NCBI GenBank assembly: GCA_017649745.1
Contig: JAGCGE010000304.1
Location: 1 to 9,864 of the forward strand
Source of the DNA: Clostridiales bacterium
GTDB lineage: Bacteria > Bacillota_A > Clostridia > Saccharofermentanales > Saccharofermentanaceae
Length of the DNA: 9,864 nt
Direction of reading: 5' to 3'
Both the position numbers and the translations under genes were made by a program. This document shows positions 6,721-9,864 of this stretch, piece after piece (the first letter of the stretch is position 1; each line of letters opens with the position of its first letter). The notes under the pieces were generated by a model. The model was given only the letters and a program-made list of their open reading frames with translations. It ran no database searches and was not told the origin of the DNA.

Positions 6721-8175
6721 TTAACTCCTTGTCAAACGATCAAGTCCGATCTTGATCCTTCTTAACGACTCATCTTTTCCCAAGAGCATGAGCACCTCAG
6801 CACATCCTCCAGGAGTAACTGCAACACCTGCTGCAGCGATTCTTACAGGCCACATAACGAGAGCATTCTTCATCTCGTTTTCAGTAGCGAAACCTGTCAG
6901 AAGCTCACTTATTGCATCGCGGTTCCAGTCAGTGTTTTCGAGCATAGGAACGATCCTTGTGAGGATGTCCTTGGATGTCTCGAGAGTAGACTTACTCTTC
7001 TTGTGTTCGAAAAGACTAAGGTCGAAATCACCAAATTCCTTTATGAATGCGAGCTTCTCAGGAAGCTGTGTGAATCGTGTGATCCTTGGCTTTAAGATCT
7101 CGTCGAGCATAGGATACTGTGCCTCATCGATACCGAGTTCATCAAAGAAAGGCTTAGCATGAGCGATGAAATCATCGTAACTCATATTCTTGATGTGCTC
7201 AGCATTGACCCACTCGAGCTTATCATAATCGAAAACACTAGGGGACTTGGAAATGCCCTTAGGATCGAATGCCTTGATAAGCTCATCCATGGAGAAGATC
7301 TCCTGATTATCAGATGGTGCCCATCCCAAAAGTGCGATATAGTTGATGATCGCCTCAGGAAGAAAACCGTCATTTACAAGATCCATAAATCCTGTGCTGC
7401 CGTGTCTCTTAGAAAGCTTGGAGATTACCTCATTGCCTTCCTCATCAACCGACTTACCCATGATGAGAGGAAGATGCATATATGTAGGGATCTCCCATCC
7501 GAAAGCCTCATACAGAGCGTTGTACTTAGGTGTAGAAGAAAGATACTCAGAACCTCTTACAACATGTGTGATGCCCATTGTATGATCATCGATAACATTT
7601 GCAAAGTTGTAAGTAGGGAAGCCGTCAGCCTTTAAGAGTACCTGGTCATCCATGTCCTCATTAGGAATGGAGATCTCTCCATAAACCATATCAGAATATG
7701 TGGAAACGCCTGTAAGAGGCATTTTTTGTCGAATAACATAAGGTGTGCCGGCATCAAGATTCTTCTGGATCTCCTCATCTGAAAGATCTCTGCAGTGACG
7801 GTCGTAGCCTGATTCGCTCTGCTCACGAAGTGCTTCGAGACGCTCTTTGCTGCAGAAACATCTGTAAGCTTTACCCTCGTTAACAAGCTGCTCTGCGTAT
7901 GGCTTATAAAGGTTAAGACGTTCACTTTGAACGTATGGACCGAAATCACCGCCGATATCAGGACCTTCATCATGTGTGATGCCTGCGAGCTTCAATGTAT
8001 CGTAGATAACTTGTGTTGCACCTTCGACATAGCGTTCTTGGTCTGTATCTTCAATTCTTAAGATAAAAGTACCATTGTCGTGCTTAGCCGTTAAAAACTC
8101 ATAAAGAGCAGTTCTTAAATTGCCCACATGCATAAAGCCTGTAGGACTTGGTGCAAATATTGTTCTGATCTTCAT
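6721..8175 (-). CDS. gltX: Glutamyl-tRNA synthetase
   Basis: This class I synthetase charges tRNA-Glu; its product also feeds tetrapyrrole synthesis in bacteria that use the C5 route. The start at 8175 gives 484 residues beginning MKIRTIFAPSPTG, the normal GluRS N-terminus; a longer frame to 8223 adds 16 residues without family support, and the ribosome site AAGGTGA (complement of 8181-8187) is placed for 8175. The HIGH-type motif is H16-V-G-N19 and the KMSKS-type motif is K253-L-S-K-R257. C106-x-C108 and H127-C128 form a possible zinc site in the insertion domain. LRIEDTDQER and the helical anticodon-binding domain (from about 320) are complete. The stop is two bases before glnS. Whether it recognises only tRNA-Glu cannot be decided by eye, but the neighbouring GlnRS makes a discriminating enzyme likely. 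Confidence 0.98.
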   Translation of the reverse strand: MKIRTIFAPSPTGFMHVGNLRTALYEFLTAKHDNGTFILRIEDTDQERYVEGATQVIYDTLKLAGITHDEGPDIGGDFGPYVQSERLNLYKPYAEQLVNEGKAYRCFCSKERLEALREQSESGYDRHCRDLSDEEIQKNLDAGTPYVIRQKMPLTGVSTYSDMVYGEISIPNEDMDDQVLLKADGFPTYNFANVIDDHTMGITHVVRGSEYLSSTPKYNALYEAFGWEIPTYMHLPLIMGKSVDEEGNEVISKLSKRHGSTGFMDLVNDGFLPEAIINYIALLGWAPSDNQEIFSMDELIKAFDPKGISKSPSVFDYDKLEWVNAEHIKNMSYDDFIAHAKPFFDELGIDEAQYPMLDEILKPRITRFTQLPEKLAFIKEFGDFDLSLFEHKKSKSTLETSKDILTRIVPMLENTDWNRDAISELLTGFATENEMKNALVMWPVRIAAAGVAVTPGGCAEVLMLLGKDESLRRIKIGLDRLTRS

Positions 8176-8180
8176 ATGAA

Positions 8181-8187
8181 TCACCTT
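8181..8187 (-). promoter_or_regulatory. Ribosome binding site that fixes the gltX start
   Basis: AAGGTGA on the minus strand lies five bases before the ATG at 8175. It supports the shorter gltX start over the upstream ATG at 8223, which would also lie upstream of the likely transcription start near 8207. Confidence 0.8.
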
Positions 8188-8213
8188 TATTATTAATATA
8201 AAATACGAAATGT

Positions 8214-8222
8214 ATTGTACCA
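8214..8222 (-). promoter_or_regulatory. Extended -10 promoter for gltX-glnS
   Basis: Minus-strand TGGTACAAT combines a TGn extension with TACAAT (five of six matches to TATAAT). No good -35 is visible at the right distance, which is acceptable for extended -10 promoters. Transcription would begin near 8207, leaving an untranslated leader of about 30 bases. That is too short for a T-box, so this operon does not appear to be controlled by uncharged tRNA through a T-box. Confidence 0.6.
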
Positions 8223-8239
8223 TAAATTAATTTTTTTAG

Positions 8240-8248
8240 TGGTATAAT
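8240..8248 (+). promoter_or_regulatory. Extended -10 promoter for the AroB-like gene
   Basis: TGGTATAAT is a perfect extended -10 element (TGn plus TATAAT at 8243-8248). TTGTAC at 8215-8220 is too far away (22 bases) to be a normal -35. The predicted start of transcription, about seven bases after the -10, is at 8255-8256, within one or two bases of the ATG at 8257, so the mRNA may be leaderless. Confidence 0.65.
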
Positions 8249-8256
8249 TCATAAGT

Positions 8257-9291
8257 ATGGATAAATTGGAAACTAACAGAGCTACAGATTACTATTGCGG
8301 CAACGGTATATCATTTGAAGTTGTCGCTCCTTATATTGTTCGTAAAGCAGGTGAAGGTAAGACTCCGAAGATCGCTATCTGTTCTGACAGAGAGGTAAGC
8401 GGATATTACTATAACCGTTTTGAAGAACAATTCATTAAGCTCGGTATTAAGCCATATCTTATTACAGTTGATTCCAGGACTAATTTCAAAGGACTTGTTT
8501 CTTCAGACGTTCTTTTGAAATCTCTGGTTGATTTTGATTTTGGAACTGATGACTGGCTGATCAGTTTTGGTGGCGGCGGAGTTCTTGACATCTGCGGATT
8601 CGTCTCTTCGATCTTTAATTGCGGAATCAATTTCATGGCTGTTCCAACTACTCTTAATTCAATGATAGACGGTGTTTTGGCATCTCATTCATACCTTAAT
8701 TCTTCAGGTCACAAGAATGAGATACGTGTTCCGTTTGAATGTTCTGTAGCTGTTTTGGATCCGATCTATCTTAATACTGTTCCGCCGAAGGTCAGAACAG
8801 GCGGTTATGCCTCAATAATCAGGCTGTCATTACTTGGTAATCTTGAATTATTGGAGAATATCGCTGGTCCTAAGGATTTCAGAACGTATATCAATGATAT
8901 CTATAAGACCAGGATGGAGATCGAGAAGATGGATCCTCTCCTTTTAACATTGGGAGATGAACTTGCTCAGAGTATCGAAAGTTACTTCCGATTTATGAAT
9001 TATTCAGAGGGTGAAGCACTGGCATTAAGCCTTCTCTCATCTGTTAATGAAGGAAGAAAGAGACCTCTTGTAGCTATCTATAATGCACTGAAGCTTCCTA
9101 CAGTGCTTGAAGGCTGTACAGAGAAGATGATACGTAAGACATTGAATGAACAGCTTGCTCACAGAGGTGAAGACAAGATCAAGATGGTAGATCTTGATGG
9201 TGGTAAATGGAAGGTTTTCGAATATGAGACTTCCGAAGCTGAGGAGATACTTTCTTCCAGGATAAAAAAGATATTGAATGAGGAATCTTGA
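8257..9291 (+). CDS. Dehydroquinate-synthase-fold protein lacking zinc ligands (AroB-like, probably not a DHQ synthase)
   Basis: The 344-residue product fits the AroB/sugar-phosphate-cyclase fold in length and order of motifs. An NAD-binding loop G105-G-G-G-V-L-D-I-C-G-F115 and V129-P-T-T132 are kept, and a C-terminal helical domain follows. The catalytic set is not kept. By gap-free alignment by eye, DSSVGGKTGIN of AroB corresponds to D138-GVLASHSYL-N148, so the lysine is H144; AEVIKYG corresponds to A185-SIIRLS, so the zinc-binding Glu is S186; GHTFGHAIE corresponds to G233-DELAQSIE, so the two His are D234 and Q238; and LHGEA corresponds to S250-EGEA, so the last zinc-binding His is E251. 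It may be a pseudoenzyme, a non-metal member, or something that still uses NAD. A glycerol-1-phosphate dehydrogenase relative is an alternative, but its metal site would be missing too. There is no Shine-Dalgarno site, and translation of the next gene is coupled. Confidence 0.8.
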   Translation: MDKLETNRATDYYCGNGISFEVVAPYIVRKAGEGKTPKIAICSDREVSGYYYNRFEEQFIKLGIKPYLITVDSRTNFKGLVSSDVLLKSLVDFDFGTDDWLISFGGGGVLDICGFVSSIFNCGINFMAVPTTLNSMIDGVLASHSYLNSSGHKNEIRVPFECSVAVLDPIYLNTVPPKVRTGGYASIIRLSLLGNLELLENIAGPKDFRTYINDIYKTRMEIEKMDPLLLTLGDELAQSIESYFRFMNYSEGEALALSLLSSVNEGRKRPLVAIYNALKLPTVLEGCTEKMIRKTLNEQLAHRGEDKIKMVDLDGGKWKVFEYETSEAEEILSSRIKKILNEES

Positions 9292-9292
9292 A

Positions 9293-9864
9293 ATGAAAAA
9301 GTTTTTAGCTGTCATAATGTGCCTGGTGATGCTCTTTTCGTTAGCATCATGTAAGGATGGTGACACTGAATCGAATAAACCGGCTGATTTTGGAACTTAC
9401 GGTTCTGATTTCGCGAGGACACTTGCGAAGGATTATCCGTATCGTAAGGCATATTCCGAAGATGAGAAGTCTGCAGGTAAGATGATAAAGAAGGAATTCG
9501 AGAAGCTCGGATATAAGGTTAAAGAACAGACCTTTACTAACGGTTCGAATACATCTGCCAACTATATAATCCATATCGAAGGTAACGGTTTTATCGAAGT
9601 AGGTAAAGACGGTAAGAAGACTAAGGAAATCAGGAAGAAAGCAGTTATAGGTGCTCATTATGATTCCAAGTATTCTTCATATGAATTGCCTGAGGATTCT
9701 ACATTTGACGGTATTTCTGACAATGCTTCAGGAATCGGTTGTCTTGTGACTATTGCTAAAGAGATCAAGAACTATAAAGATATTGGTTTTGATATTGATA
9801 TCGTTGCATTTGGAGCAGGTGAGGACAACTTTGCAGGATCCAGAGATTATTTTGAATCTCTTTC
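9293..9864 (+). CDS. M28-family metallopeptidase lipoprotein, 3'-truncated by window edge
   Basis: The ATG one base after the previous stop opens a frame that runs off the right edge after 190 codons. GAGGAA at 9280-9285 is a suitable ribosome site. A lipoprotein signal peptide is clear: MKK, a hydrophobic core, then L17-A-S-C20, so the mature protein should be attached to the outer face of the membrane by C20. The M28 zinc-peptidase motifs follow in order: G120-A-H-Y-D-S125 (first zinc His), D139-GIS-D143-NASG147 (bridging Asp) and F173-GAGEDNFAG-S183. The third motif is normally F-G-A-E-E-x-G-L-x-G-S; here the first Glu, the general base, aligns with G176, although E177-D178 could serve if one residue is missing. 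The remaining zinc ligands lie beyond the window. Substrate (peptide or aminopeptidase substrate) is unknown. Confidence 0.85.
   Translation, partial: MKKFLAVIMCLVMLFSLASCKDGDTESNKPADFGTYGSDFARTLAKDYPYRKAYSEDEKSAGKMIKKEFEKLGYKVKEQTFTNGSNTSANYIIHIEGNGFIEVGKDGKKTKEIRKKAVIGAHYDSKYSSYELPEDSTFDGISDNASGIGCLVTIAKEIKNYKDIGFDIDIVAFGAGEDNFAGSRDYFESL

Noticed and set aside
5927..6724. A 265-codon plus-strand open frame lying antisense to glnS.
   Set aside because: It is wholly opposite the conserved start and catalytic domain of glnS, shows no recognisable domain, and its length follows from the codon bias of glnS on the other strand.
7159..7635. A 158-codon plus-strand frame antisense to gltX.
   Set aside because: It lies opposite conserved GluRS motifs including the KLSKR site, has no family resemblance and no ribosome binding site.
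8176..8256. The gltX leader considered for a T-box.
   Set aside because: The predicted leader is about 30 bases, far too short for the specifier stem and antiterminator.

Overview
The window looks like chromosomal DNA from a low-to-moderate GC Firmicute of class Clostridia. I infer this from the infC-rpmI-rplT block followed by a SpoU/TrmH methyltransferase and a potassium-uptake cluster, from strong AGGAGG-type ribosome binding sites, and from U-tailed terminators. The organism has separate glutamyl- and glutaminyl-tRNA synthetases. I cannot name family or genus from the sequence alone. I see no mobile element, tRNA, rRNA, CRISPR array or phage gene; most of the window is housekeeping.

Layout. 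(1) 1-1107, plus strand: the end of infC (IF-3, N-terminus off the left edge), rpmI (L35) and rplT (L20), closed by a strong terminator at 1128-1158. (2) 1184-4685, plus strand: a TrmH-family RNA 2'-O-methyltransferase, then two separate RCK (TrkA-type) regulatory proteins and a TrkH/KtrB-type potassium channel, packed with gaps of 1 to 15 bases, so probably one operon. The first RCK protein has a worn nucleotide-binding motif and the second has an intact one. (3) 4686-5053: a 368-base gap with a possible 19-residue reading frame, a possible promoter, an unassigned stretch that could be a small RNA, and a perfect 19-bp inverted repeat that should terminate transcription from both sides. (4) 8175-5054, minus strand: gltX then glnS, two bases apart, a two-gene operon for charging Glu and Gln tRNAs. 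(5) 8176-8256: a short divergent promoter region with an extended -10 element on each strand. (6) 8257-9864, plus strand: a dehydroquinate-synthase-fold protein that has lost all three expected zinc ligands, followed after one base by an M28-family metallopeptidase lipoprotein that runs off the right edge.

The most unusual part is the right end. The AroB-like protein keeps the NAD-binding glycine and PTT motifs but has S, D and E where zinc-binding E, H and H are expected, and H where the GGKTG lysine should be. It is probably read from a leaderless or nearly leaderless mRNA and is tightly coupled to a secreted peptidase whose catalytic glutamate also seems changed. I cannot assign a joint function to this pair.
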